A stretch of 64,000 nucleotides of DNA from Cryptomeria japonica (taxonomy: Eukaryota; Streptophyta; Pinopsida; Cupressales; Cupressaceae), in the NCBI RefSeq assembly GCF_030272615.1, contig NC_081413.1, positions 17,246,285 through 17,310,284 on the forward strand, given 5' to 3'. The translations under genes were made by a program, and so were the position numbers. The notes below the pieces were generated by a model that was not told the origin of the DNA, did not search any database, and was given only the letters and a program-made list of their open reading frames with translations. Position 1 is the first letter of the stretch. Each line of letters opens with the position of its first letter. Positions 34,866 to 44,662 of this stretch are shown in pieces.

Positions 34866-35234
34866 TTCTCTTCTCCTCAGTGCTTCTTGTCTTTTCCCAA
34901 GCCTGTCATCTCTCTCCACTCTCTTATTGAATCGATGTCCCTCTTTATTCAGTCTTGTTCTTTGTTTCTAACCAAGCCCCACTTTTTGTTTGCTCTAGAT
35001 CCTTCCCTTGTGTTCCTGGCCTGGATGAATCCATATTCCAACAAATTCGTTCTTGCTATCTCCTTCCTTTTCAATCAATATTCGATTGGTTTCCTTAGCC
35101 TCTCCTTTCCAACCGTTCCACACTATTTCCATAACTACCCCACAAAATTGAATCCAAGCCAAATTTGAGCAAATAGTACAAAATCAAAATAGGTAACACA
35201 AGAAAATAAAAAATACTTTGATGCTCCTGCATGA
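34500..35234 (-). repeat. 3' LTR of the non-autonomous element
   Basis: Aligns with 36650-37349 over most of its length: shared ACTACCAAAGGTGTTAGGAAC, CACCTACATCCTATATG, TTCTTGTCTTTTCCCAAGCC, TTGGTTTCCTTAGCC, and the end GATGCTC(C/T)TGCATGA. It contains a (CT)n run expanded relative to the other LTR. The start is uncertain. Confidence 0.8.
34828..34862. repeat. (CT)n microsatellite
   Basis: About 17 CT units inside the left LTR. The sister LTR has only a short CTCTCT at the matching place, so the run expanded after insertion. Confidence 0.95.
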
Positions 35235-35500
35235 AGCCCCTCTAGAGACAAAGAAATCATGAGATCCTATATGTGATGTCATCAAAGGAATGATGCCACA
35301 ATATCAATCCCCCTATGTATGCATAATCAATTGCCTTGGTTTAGGAAACCTTTGTGCAACACAAAATCAATCTATGGTCCTCTATTTTTGATGTGAGGAC
35401 TGTTGTAACCTTCATATTTCTCCTTGAAATCAAGAGCAACCACATTGAGATCTTTCAAGCTCTCAAACCTAACACTAGTTGCCTAAATGACAACAGTCAG

Positions 35501-36408
35501 TGTTCTACCAGCTATTAAATTTCTCGATTTAACCTTAAACCGCTAGAAGCATAAGCAAGAAACTGAAATGCAGAAACTTAAAATAATCAACCACAAAATC
35601 ATAACATTGGGAATTTTACGTGGAAACGCAAATGGAAAAAACCACAGTAGGATTTGAACCCACAATATTATTCCACTATGGCCAATAGCAAAACAATATT
35701 ACAAAATGGGGAATGCACATGCATTCAGGCACACTGTCTAGAGCTCACTGCTCAATTACAATAAGGGCTACAACCCTAGAAGGCTCACTACCTTACTGAT
35801 CAATTACAGTGATGAAATACAACGAAAGAACTCTAAAATAGCATCTAACAATACCTAGATGAGTTCCGGTTAAGTGCCAAATCTCTGACTGTATCTTCTC
35901 TGCAACAATGCTTTGTTTCCTATCTCAGTCAGCTACCGAGTCAAGAATGTGCATGTGAAACTATGCTACAGAGGATTCTCGATCTCTACTCACTCATATT
36001 ACTACATATCATACCTCAAAATATCTTCTGCACTGGTCTTATATATCTGCAATCACAAAATAATCATTTATCAAGTCGGTTTGTTGATGTAACGTGTAAT
36101 CATGAGTCGGCTTGACCGGATCACCAAAAACAAAAGAAGATAACCAAATAGATGATAAAATGATGTCTCTATGTCATCCCAATCATCCCATGCACAATTC
36201 ATAACATCGTAATCACCGGAAAGCTTCTAGACCAAAACTGCTTTGCCCAACCTGAAATACCAATTAACTGGTTGCCAATTCACATCCACTTCTAGTTATC
36301 AAGATCCGTGATTACTGGATAGGAATCTCAAGAAGAGTTGCCATCAATGACAACCCTAAACCACTAATCAAGCATTGATATCCACCGGATGAGTGTCAAT
36401 TGCCAACA
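35501..36408 (-). mobile_element. Solo copia-type LTR inside the non-autonomous element
   Basis: A 908 bp segment from TGTTCTACC to TTGCCAACA interrupts the internal part of the host element. Flanking 5-mers GTCAG and GTCAC differ at one base, consistent with a decayed target duplication. On the - strand it has a TATATAAG motif near 36040. Near 35615-35650 it has a 'TTTACGTGGAAACGC...AAAACCAC' type block, similar in style to blocks in the copia LTRs at 3010, 53350 and 61690. Confidence 0.6.
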
Positions 36409-36555
36409 GTCACAGGTCTCCTCTTGCCTACAATTTCTTTTTCTAGGACTCAAATCCTTTGTAGTTACCCTCTGCTACAACAAACTCCTAGTGTTTTCTT
36501 GAGACACCTTCAAGATTCTCTAATGGTATATCATCTCATCCCTCGAGATCTTGTA

Positions 36556-36567
36556 GCTCTAATACCA
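36556..36567 (-). other. Primer-binding site of the non-autonomous element
   Basis: The - strand reads TGGTATTAGAGC, one mismatch from the initiator tRNA-Met complement, 2 bp from the LTR start at 36570. Confidence 0.75.
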
Positions 36568-36569
36568 AA

Positions 36570-37349
36570 TGATGAGTAATGACTTCCACAACCAAAACAA
36601 ATGCAAACTAACTCGACCTTTAAAGGCGACAAACTCATTAAAGTGATAGGAATTTAGAATGATGGCATTACTACCAAAGGTGTTAGGAACAAAAATAGAG
36701 AAACACGACATAACATTTCATTGTCTAACCAAGGAACCATCAATAAACTAGAACAACAGATTCGACAACTTTTTTCTACATTATGAAAAAATATTGATTA
36801 CAAAAATTCACCTACATCCTATATGTTGTCTTACAAACAAAAACAAAAACATCCTTAGTCTCTCGTATCTAATCTGCTTGATGGCAAACTTAGCACAAAT
36901 CACTTATCAACCTTACAGTACAATGTTTCTGTATTGTTTTGTATCGTTTTCTCCAAACCCAAGTAGCTTCTTTCTCTCTGTGATTTCTCTTCTCCTCAGC
37001 ACTTCTTGTCTTTTCCCAAGCCTGCCATCCCTCTCCAATCTTTTTGAACCAATTTGTCACTCTTTGTTCGACCTTATTGTTTGTTTTTGATCTAGCGTCA
37101 CTTTTTGAATGCAGCGGATTCTTCTCTTATGTTCCCGGTCTAGGTGAATCCCTCTTTCAACGCATTCATTCTCCCTCCCTCCCTTTTCAATCAAAATCAA
37201 ATTGGTTTCCTTAGCCCGTCCTTTCCAATTGTTCCACACCATTTCCATAATTGCCTCCCAAAGATGAATCCAAGTCAAATTTGAACAAATAGTGCAAAAT
37301 CGAAATAGGTAAACAAGAAAATAAAAAATAGTATGATGCTCTTGCATCA
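36570..37349 (-). repeat. 5' LTR of the non-autonomous element
   Basis: 780 bp from TGATGAG to TTGCATCA, pairing with 34500-35234. It ends where a different LTR sequence starts (37350). Confidence 0.8.
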
Positions 37350-37710
37350 CTTGTTGTGGTTGCAGTGTATAGTGAGCCCTGCAAAGTCTTTGATTAGAAT
37401 ATGGATGTTCTTTTGCAATAGGTGTTGGTGCCATGGGTAATTTGGAGAAGTGAAGTGAAGTGTATTATTTTTATAGTCTTTCTTTTGAAGATCAATAATA
37501 TACTTGCCCTCATTCTTTGGTGGAGTTTTTTTAATAGAGTTTCTCCATGTAAATTTGGTGTGAATTTTGGTATGATTGATTTTATATTTATGTTGAATGG
37601 TGCAATCACATGTTCATTTAAGATTTAGTATCAAATTTGATAATATTTTCAGATTTGTAATCACATAAGAAAGTTAATATTGCAATCTTTCTTCACCTTG
37701 TTTCTCAACA
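37350..37710 (+). repeat. Truncated 5' LTR of a short-internal LTR element
   Basis: Homologous to about 38240-38595: shared GAAGTGTATT, GGTGGAG...GTTTCTCCA(C/T)GTAAAT, ACAATCACAT, AAGTTAATATT and CTTCACCTTGT. It ends CTCAACA. Its left part is missing because the non-autonomous element abuts it at 37349. Confidence 0.7.
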
Positions 37711-37811
37711 TTCTCTTAGTGCAGGAAGGCCACGTTCCTTGATTAATGTACTTAATTTGTATTCTGTATCTCTATGGGGTAATTTATAATGTATAATGTC
37801 AAGTTGGAGAA

Positions 37812-38595
37812 TGTTAGGATTTAGGTGCCATCAACCTTGTAAATCCTTTATTTAATCTAATGTGATTTGTAATTTACCCATAAGAGGTTAAACCGTTTTA
37901 CCAACGGTGGTGAAAGAGACCATGCATAGACAAATTTACTTTTATTGTTTGTCCTCTAGGAAAAGGACAAATTAGCTAAGCGTCCCTTCTATGAATCTCT
38001 AATTTTGAGGTGTTTGGACACTTGTTAAGAGTTGTAAGAAATTATATGATGTTTATGACAATCATTGTGGGTCTCTATGGCAAGCATTTATGATAGAGAC
38101 TGCTATATTGGTCCAAGGGTGCCCAAATTAGCTAGATGCCTTATGGCAGTTGTAAGAAGCATCTGTAAGAGGCTATTTTGGGAGGTACGCATGAGTTTTT
38201 ATAGGTGGTTTTTCTGCATGTTGTTTGGTGATACCACAATGGTATTCATCCTCTCAAGTTTCTATAAATTGGGACCATGAGCTAGAGTTCTTCATTCAAT
38301 CTTTTTTAGTGTACAAGGTAATAGATTGTTGCCAAATTTAACAAGGGTTTTACAAAGAAGTGTATTGTTGTTGTATTCTTCATTGGATTAGTATTATACC
38401 TATATCTACATTTGTGGTGGAGATTTTTCCTGAAAGCGTTTCTCCACGTAAATCTAATGTTTCATGTGCAATAGTTTCCTTCTGCTTGTTTTGATTTTAC
38501 AATCACATTATCAAAAGTTAATATTTAGTTTTGAATTTGCAATAATATTTATTTTAAGTCCACATTGCAAGTTTTCTTCACCTTGTGTTACAACA
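37812..38595 (+). repeat. 3' LTR of the short-internal LTR element
   Basis: Starts TGTTAGGATTT after AAGTTGGAGAA, the classic copia polypurine-tract junction, and ends TTACAACA (784 bp). A TATA-like CTATAAATTG lies near 38262. The internal part between the two LTRs is only 101 bp (37711-37811) with no obvious primer site. The element is therefore an internal deletion or TRIM-like. LINE-2 coding resumes directly after it. Confidence 0.75.
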
Positions 38596-39430
38596 TCCTT
38601 GACATGAAGCATCTAGATGATCAAATTAGTTTTATGGCAATTCTAGTCTACATATTGTCTTGTTTCTGGATGATTAGTAAAACAAATGTTAGTTTGGAAG
38701 GCTACTTGAAGAAGTTTACATGTGAAGGATCCAAGGAAGTAAAAAATACCATGTTAATACATTGGGAAGAAGCTTGCCTTCCAATGGAATTTGGAGGGCA
38801 AGTCTTGGGTGAAGAATGGAAATGCAAAAGTTGGCCCTAGGGGTGAAATTGGCATGGAAAGTGCATAGGGATCTAGAAAAACTTTGGTGTAGGATACTAC
38901 AAAATAAATATCTTGGTGAAAAACATGAGTAGAATAGTAACTCTAGCCAAATCTCAAAGTGGCTATGCCATCTAAATGGTCTTGTGGGAGAGTAGACGAA
39001 TAATTATAGAACAATTAACATGAAAAGTGAATAATGTTAAGCATGCATATTTATGGACTAACTTGTGGAATGGCAATATACCATTAAAAGATATGTTGGG
39101 CCCCAAGGATTAGATTGATACAATGAAAAGGTTGTTTGGACAATGTTTGTCTGACTATGTGAGGAAAGATGTTTTGGGTATTGGGGAGTGCTTTCAGTGG
39201 ATGAATGTCTCCTTGCTCTCGATTCCAAAAGAAGCTAAAAATATCTTATCAAAAATATTATACCAACACGGGATTTTTTTTGTTGATCGGTAATGTCTTT
39301 TTAATACTGGAGTTTCTAACCAGTGAGGGCCACATTGGGGGACCCCCTCCTAGTGGTAACATTTGCAAGGTATTAACACCTCCAATTTTAGCTGCATTGT
39401 TCCTTTAATCTACTTATCCCTCGTCTATCT

Positions 39431-39536
39431 CTCCTTATCGCTCCACTTAGTCTCCTTATCACTCCACTTTTGTCTCCTTATCACTTCATATCATCTCCTT
39501 ATCGCTCCGCTACATCTCCTTATCAGTCCATATCAA
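39431..39536. repeat. 21 bp minisatellite, five copies
   Basis: Units begin at 39431, 39452, 39474, 39495 and 39516. Each starts CTCCTTATC(G/A) followed by a variable (C/G)TCC or TTC block; unit lengths are 21-22 bp. Confidence 0.92.
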
Positions 39537-39688
39537 TGTCGACCTCTACCCCTTATCTCTCCACATATGATTCGACCCATCCAACATTGCCAGTAAGTGT
39601 CTTGCACGACCAATCCTCTTATCGGTCTGCAAGGTCAAAGTGTCGACTTGTGCTCCTACGTGGGCAGTCAGGCTTTGTTTTCCAATCA

Positions 39689-40069
39689 TGTTGGAATCAC
39701 CACTGCCGTTACGCCAAAAGCTCGAGTTGCTAATGAACGAGAGAGCGTCTAGAGACAAGGATCCACGGGAGGCAAGAGGAAGCACATGTCATGAATCCTG
39801 AGGTCAACGTTGAATGCTTCACTGAATAGGGGGCAACTCATTGCCAACAATCCCCCCTCAACATGACCCACGCGATTTGAACTCGTGACCTAGCTCTCTG
39901 ATACCAATTGTTGGAATCACCACTGTCGTTACGCCAAAAGCTCGAGTTGTCAATGAATAGGAGAGCGGCCAGAGACAAGGATCCACGATAGGCGGGAGGA
40001 AGAACATCTCATGAATCCCAAGGTCAACGTTAAACGCCTCACTAACTAGGGGGCAACTCATTGCCAACA
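39689..40069 (-). mobile_element. TRIM element 2 (complete, target duplication AATCA)
   Basis: A 381 bp element. Its 161 bp LTRs (39689-39849 and 39909-40069) run from TGTTGGAATCACC to CATTGCCAACA and differ at roughly 21 sites by eye. The 59 bp internal part holds on the - strand a primer site TGGTATCAGAGAGC (39893-39906) and a polypurine tract TGAGGGGGGAT (39850-39860). Perfect 5 bp duplications AATCA flank it (39684-39688, 40070-40074). It shares with TRIM 1 the internal phrase TTTGAACT(C/T)GTGAC and LTR blocks (CCGTT..(A/G)CCAAAAG, TTGCCAACA/TTGCAACA), so the two are one superfamily. No coding capacity. Confidence 0.95.
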
Positions 40070-41639
40070 AATCAGCCATCGAGCATTACTTTGGCATTAA
40101 CACTGTACAATTCTTCCAGTAGAAATCAACACGAGTAATACGCACATCCTACAAGGGATGAGATATGAACAAAAAAACTACCCTATCTTAGGGCTCGTGA
40201 CAAACCGTCATGCTGTGGGGTGAACCCCCACCAACACATGATTTTTCTCACAAAGAAGAAGGATGAGATAATATGGTGCGACATAAAATTTAGAGAATAT
40301 TTTGTTAAAACTTGCTACAAAATTCACAGGGTCGAGAGGGATGTTGTCGGATGGCCAACAAAATTATTTTGGCAATAAGGGATTCTTTCAAAGGTAGACA
40401 CTTTCCTTTGGATGACATTGTACAAGCATATATTGACTAGTGACATTGATTAGAATGGGCTTCCATGGGCCGAATATATGTCATCTTTGCTGGGTTGATG
40501 GTGAATCCTCTAATCACCTTTTACGAACATGTTCTTCTGCATCAAAGTGTTGGGATTGGCTTCAACTCTCTCTAGGGTGGGAATCTCTGAGGCAAGGTGA
40601 TCTTTTCGAATTTTTGCTCAATTGGTCAAATAAAAGAAAAAATTAGAAGTTATTTGGGGAAATATTTTGCTTGTGGCTCCTTCCATACTTGTGTAGTAAG
40701 TATGAAAGGAGAGAGATAAAATAATATTCTATGAACAAATTGTTAGTGCTAAGGAGGTGATTAAGAAGATAGAAGAAGGCATTTGCGAGGTTGTCAATGT
40801 CAATCAATATGCAAGGCCCAAAACTCATTTCACAAATTGGAAATTGAGATTCAAAAAAAATGGAGAAAGTTAAAATTGTTGTCAAGAAACATAATTTGAA
40901 AAAAAATTAAAAGAAGATAGGTCAGATGGGTTCTCTTAGGAAAGGAAGGATTAAACTTCACATTAAACAAATGAAAAAAGGAAATCTTGGGTTGGCAAGG
41001 GTAGGTTGAATTATTAGGAACAAGAAAGGAGAATGCATATGAGCATTTTCACGAAGATTGGGTGTTACAACCAATAATGAGGTATAAATGGAAGCTTTGA
41101 CTCACAGGATTTAGCTATGCATGGAAAAAGGGCTAGTGGGAGTTTACATTGAAGGAGATTCTCATATATGCATAAATCTAGTATGCAAGAACGAAATCCA
41201 AAATTAGAAACTGAAACTGTGATTGATAAAGATATGGGAAAGTCTAGATAGACTACCTAAGATTTTACAATTTCTCATATATATCAAGAAGCTAATAGAC
41301 CAACTGACCATCTCGCTAACCAAGATGTGACATAGGAAATGATGGAGATAGTGGGCGATTCTTTGTGATATTTGTCAAAAGTGAAGGTGATGGTGTCAAA
41401 AGAGGAGGAGGCAACATACACTTGACTTGTCATTTAAATCTCCTAGGCTTAAGTAGGATGTCGATTACTAACAATTGAGTTGGCCAAATCCGATGCTATG
41501 GCTAGACTAGATGGTGTATGATTCGTATAATTAAGGGCCTTTCATGACCATTTTTTAAAACTTTGGTCAAAGGTTTGACTGTAAAGTACTTTGGTTGTAT
41601 AATGATGGAACATTGTATAGATGATTTGTCAAGTTGTAT

Positions 41640-42430
41640 ATGCAATAAATTCCCTAACAAGTGGTCACAAGTTGTCATCTCTTGATCCTGTCAAATGTGG
41701 TTGGATATAGGATGCAACTAGGCTTATCTATAGAAGTTGATGCTTATTTGCATTTTTGGTTTCTCTGCTATGACTTGGTTATAGAAGCCTTTGATAGAAT
41801 TTGTGAGATCGACTAGTTGGCTCAAATAGAGTTGATGATCTATAGGGAGTTGTTGGCATGACAAAAAATGACCATGATTGATTGGACTTTTCGACAAAGG
41901 TTTTCTTTAGTGAGGAGTTTAGGTTCAAACTATTTCTATGTCTTTGGAGTTTAAATAAATAGAGGAGGGATAGACTTAGATGAAATTTCACAATGGGGAA
42001 TCACATCGGTTTCTAGTGCTGCTACGTGGAGGAATCAGGTGAACACCAAATTCCAAGATTATTTAGATACTGTGAGGATATGACAAAAAAGACGATTACG
42101 AATGTGGTTAGTGTCAATGTGGGTGTATGACCATGTGCATGATGGTTAGATATATGATGTATTGTTCACCTCAGCTGTGCGAACTCTTAGAGACCATTTA
42201 TGGGGCATCCAATTTGACAAGTTTTTTATTGTTCCTAAAAATTACAATTTGGTTTTAGAGGCTATTGACTACATTCTAGCACAACCGATATCAAGGTTGT
42301 TGGTTGGACCACTCAACAAGGAGGTTGCAGGAAAGAAAGAAATTATGAAAAAGGTATGGAGCATGTACAAGAAAGAAATATACAAGAACAATACAAACAT
42401 CTTCTGGCCATTCCTTAGAGACAACTAGGA
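41640..42430 (+). pseudogene. Unrecognised decayed ORF after LINE-2 RNase H
   Basis: One reading frame runs about 270 codons with only about five stops. It starts near 41640 (SCHLLILSNVVGYRMQLG) and passes through WTFRQRFSLVRSLGSNYFY (about 41880) and LDEISQWGITSVSSAATW (about 41965). It ends FWPFLRDN at 42430. The last 88 codons (42162-42428) are fully open. The frame keeps amino-acid-like composition (many W, F, Y, L, I, K) between stops, unlike random AT-rich DNA. It lies between the LINE RNase H and the LINE poly(A) tail, so it may be a C-terminal extension of ORF2 or a captured sequence. I do not recognise any domain. Confidence 0.5.
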
Positions 42431-42650
42431 TTTGTTTTCTCCATTACAAATAGCTAGGATGTTTGAAGTCAGTGCATGTATTAGTTTCATCCTACACAAA
42501 TATCTGTAATGGATGTATCTATAATTATTTTATTTTTAATAGAGGGAGCTAGCCCCTTTGGTGACACTTACCAATAAAAAAATGTATATATTTACAATTT
42601 GCAAAACTTATAAACCTAGTTTCAAGAGATGCATTGTGATGAAAGGGGAT

Positions 42651-43200
42651 TGTAGTGTCCTAAATTGCACTTAGTGCATTTATGACACTTATGCATGGCA
42701 CTTGGTGCATTAATGATGAGATCATGATCAAAATCCCATTATTTTATCATCATGAGCCCCGAAGACAAAGTACCATGTTTGCCCTAAAACCCCATTTCGA
42801 CCTATCTTTGGTAAGATTAAAGCATGTCACCCAGATGTCTATGCATCATGCTAACGTCTTGATAGATCTATAGAATCTAATCAGACACCTTTCGACACAT
42901 GTCCCTAAGCTCACTTTTGACTGTAATGACTCTTTGCGCCTCTTCCCAGCCTTAAAAACTCTTCTTTGCCCATTTTGAAGGGTTCAACTCTTTTGGTTCT
43001 CGCTCTTGGCTCTATTCTTTGATTCTCTTTGATCTCTCTCATCAATGCTCTCTTGAAGACTCTACCAACACTATCAAGCTATCTCTCTCTACAATGTTCT
43101 TGCAACTATCTTGCAACCAAAAAACACACATATCGAGCTTCATCATGCTCATATCTCGAAAAGGAGGGTTAGGCTACACACCTTGTCTTCTCTTTATCGT
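42651..43200 (+). repeat. Truncated 5' LTR of the Tat element
   Basis: Matches the first ~545 bp of the 3' LTR at 51796: TGTAGTGTCCTAAATTG start, TTATGACACTTATGCATGG, GGTTCTCGCTCTTGGCTCTATTC, CACCTTGTCTTCTCTTTATC. It breaks off at about 43200 and jumps straight into gag/protease coding, so about 275 bp of LTR, the primer site and the gag start are deleted. The 15 bp before the LTR are purine-rich (GATGAAAGGGGAT), and no target duplication with the far end was confirmed. Confidence 0.82.
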
Positions 43201-44662
43201 AAGTCCTTACATTCATGTAACTGCAGCAAGTCCTTCTCCGAAGAAAGTTAAAACCATTAATGGAAAACCTTTTAGAGGAGAAACTTCTGAGTTATATATT
43301 AGGTTTATGCAATCTAAACAATCATCTTATAATACCATTGCTCATATGTATAACACTCAGAAGAATAAACAAACTCTTGATCAACCACATATTTCTTTAC
43401 CACCTTCTCAACCTAGTCTTCCTAAAGCACCTTCATTGGCAGATAAGCGAATTAGTGATTATAATCTTATCGAGCAACTTAAGTTTACTCCTACTAAGAT
43501 TTCACTATGGGATTTTCTTCAAACTGCTCTGATGTATCAAGGTATGCTACATGAAGCTTTGCAAAAGATTTTGCTGCCCTCTTCCGCAAGACCAACGGAT
43601 GTGAATACATTGATGGATCATATTCATGCGGATTTGCTGAATAGTACTTTCTATCCCCATGAACTTCCGCCTCCAGAAGTGAGAAATTTGATGGATCCTT
43701 TAATGATAATTATTCATGTAAACAATGTTTCTATTGGGCGAACACTTGTTGACATAGGCTCTGCACTCAATGTTTGTGGCCTCGATTTATTACAAAAAAC
43801 CATGGTAGACCCAAACTCTTTGGCAACCTCTTCTTTGTTTATCCAAGGAATTGACAACAATGGTAAAACCATTGTAGGGACCGTCATATTGTCCTTGAAA
43901 GTTGTGCCTATTACTATCCCAACCCTTGTACATGTGATGCCAGGTTCTTTATCTTATAAGCTCTTTTTGGGTAGATCATGGCTTCATGCTTTGGGAGCTA
44001 TATCATTTACACTTCATGAATATGTGAAGTTTGCAACTAATAATCAAGTTGTCACAATCAAGGCTGACACTGAGTCTATGCGCCTTTGTCAAATAGCAGT
44101 AGTGGTTCAAGCCTCGGTTGCACCTTCTTTTCAAAATTATGTACCTACTTTGTCTTCTTTAGTGACGACTTCTACCTCTTTTTCATCCCCTAAAAAGGAA
44201 GAGTGGGAGGAGGAAGTCCCTAGAAAGAAAGATGTCGTGAAGGAGAAATTATTTGGGGAGCAAGAGTCTCTAAAGGAAGACTTTCCAAAAGCAGATCTCC
44301 CCGAGGTACAAGCCTTGGGGTCTACTCCTACTAGGTCTTCTCTAGCTAAATCATCTTCTCCATCTAAGATGAATGCATGCTTGGGTGATGAGTGGGGTTC
44401 TTTAGATTTCATTGACTCTCATGTTGGTGAATACAAATTTGACCTCGTTCAACTAAAGTTTCCTAAAATTTTGTTGACTTCGGCTAGAAAAGATGATTAT
44501 GCGTCAATAAATCCAGGTGACGCTTATCATGTTGATCATCTTTTCTACACAAAGCCTCCTTCCTTTAAGGAGTTGCATGATATTTATGGTCTCGGATGTA
44601 AACTTGTATCACAACTCAGTTATGATGGAAAAGGTTGTGGACCTAATGAACGAGGCATTTAA
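43201..44662 (+). pseudogene. Tat element gag C-terminus and aspartic protease
   Basis: Open frame fused upstream to LTR sequence. It contains the Tat-type block KISLWDFLQTALMYQGMLHEA (about 43500-43560) and then a retropepsin-like domain. Active-site strand RTLVDIGSALNVC with catalytic DIGS is at about 43740-43775, and the flap-distal block LFLGRSWLHALGAISFTLHE at about 43960-44020. After it comes a low-complexity Ser/Lys/Glu linker. An unusually long frame without stops (547 codons including the LTR part) compared with the rest of the element. Protease would mature Gag-Pol in a virus-like particle. The N-terminal Gag (capsid) is deleted, so it is not functional. Confidence 0.85.

Larger units (their letters stand above)
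34500..37349 (-). mobile_element. Non-autonomous LTR element with ~0.75 kb LTRs
   Basis: Two direct repeats of about 0.73-0.78 kb (34500-35234 and 36570-37349) flank a short non-coding internal part (35235-36569) that is itself interrupted by a solo LTR. On the - strand a primer site TGGTATTAGAGC (36556-36567) lies 2 bp from the right (5') LTR. A polypurine tract TCTAGAGGGGCT (35235-35246 region) abuts the left (3') LTR. The right LTR has terminal inverted repeats TGATG...CATCA. Without the solo LTR the internal part is only about 430 bp with no coding, as in large TRIM or small LARD elements. The left end is approximate because the first ~100 bp of the left LTR does not align. No target duplication was verified. 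Confidence 0.8.
39270..40229 (-). mobile_element. Non-LTR insertion in LINE-2, hosting TRIM 2
   Basis: Flanked by ACCAACAC at 39262-39269 and 40230-40237. Counting the following GATTTTT, the duplication may reach about 17 bp. On the - strand it ends in an A-run (CAACAAAAAAAATC), so it looks like a target-primed non-LTR insertion of about 570 bp once TRIM 2 is discounted. Skipping the insertion puts the two LINE-2 parts in one open frame, which supports the boundaries. The body has no recognised coding sequence. It carries a 21 bp minisatellite (39431-39536). Family unknown; SINE or truncated LINE 3' end are both possible. Confidence 0.75.
38596..42582 (+). pseudogene. LINE-2: L1-type LINE ORF2 C-terminal half, interrupted
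   Basis: Begins directly after an LTR at the RT thumb region (SLEGYLKKF at about 38690, LIHWEEACLPMEFGG at about 38755, then the KLAWK...LWC type block in another frame, about 38840-38890). It continues to KEAKNILSKIL (39220-39265), is interrupted at 39270-40229, and resumes in the same frame with KKKDEIIWC (about 40255). A zf-RVT domain follows with KLFWQ, FLWMTLYKHI and CHLCWVDGESSNHLL (40465-40515). RNase H is decayed, with SHIYQEANRPTDHLANQ in the last conserved block (41275-41330). The 3' end carries GAGCTAGCCCCTTTGGTGA...CCAATAAAAAAA (42541-42582), typical of plant LINE tails. Many stops and frameshifts; a relic. Between RNase H and the tail lies an unrecognised decayed frame, listed separately. 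Confidence 0.88.

Noticed and set aside
34661-35168. + strand Ser/Leu-rich frames over the (CT)n tract
   Set aside because: Inside an LTR, and the frame depends on the microsatellite; the sister LTR does not keep it.
39431-39536. CRISPR-like regular spacing
   Set aside because: Units are contiguous 21-22 bp tandem repeats without unique spacers, in a plant genome.
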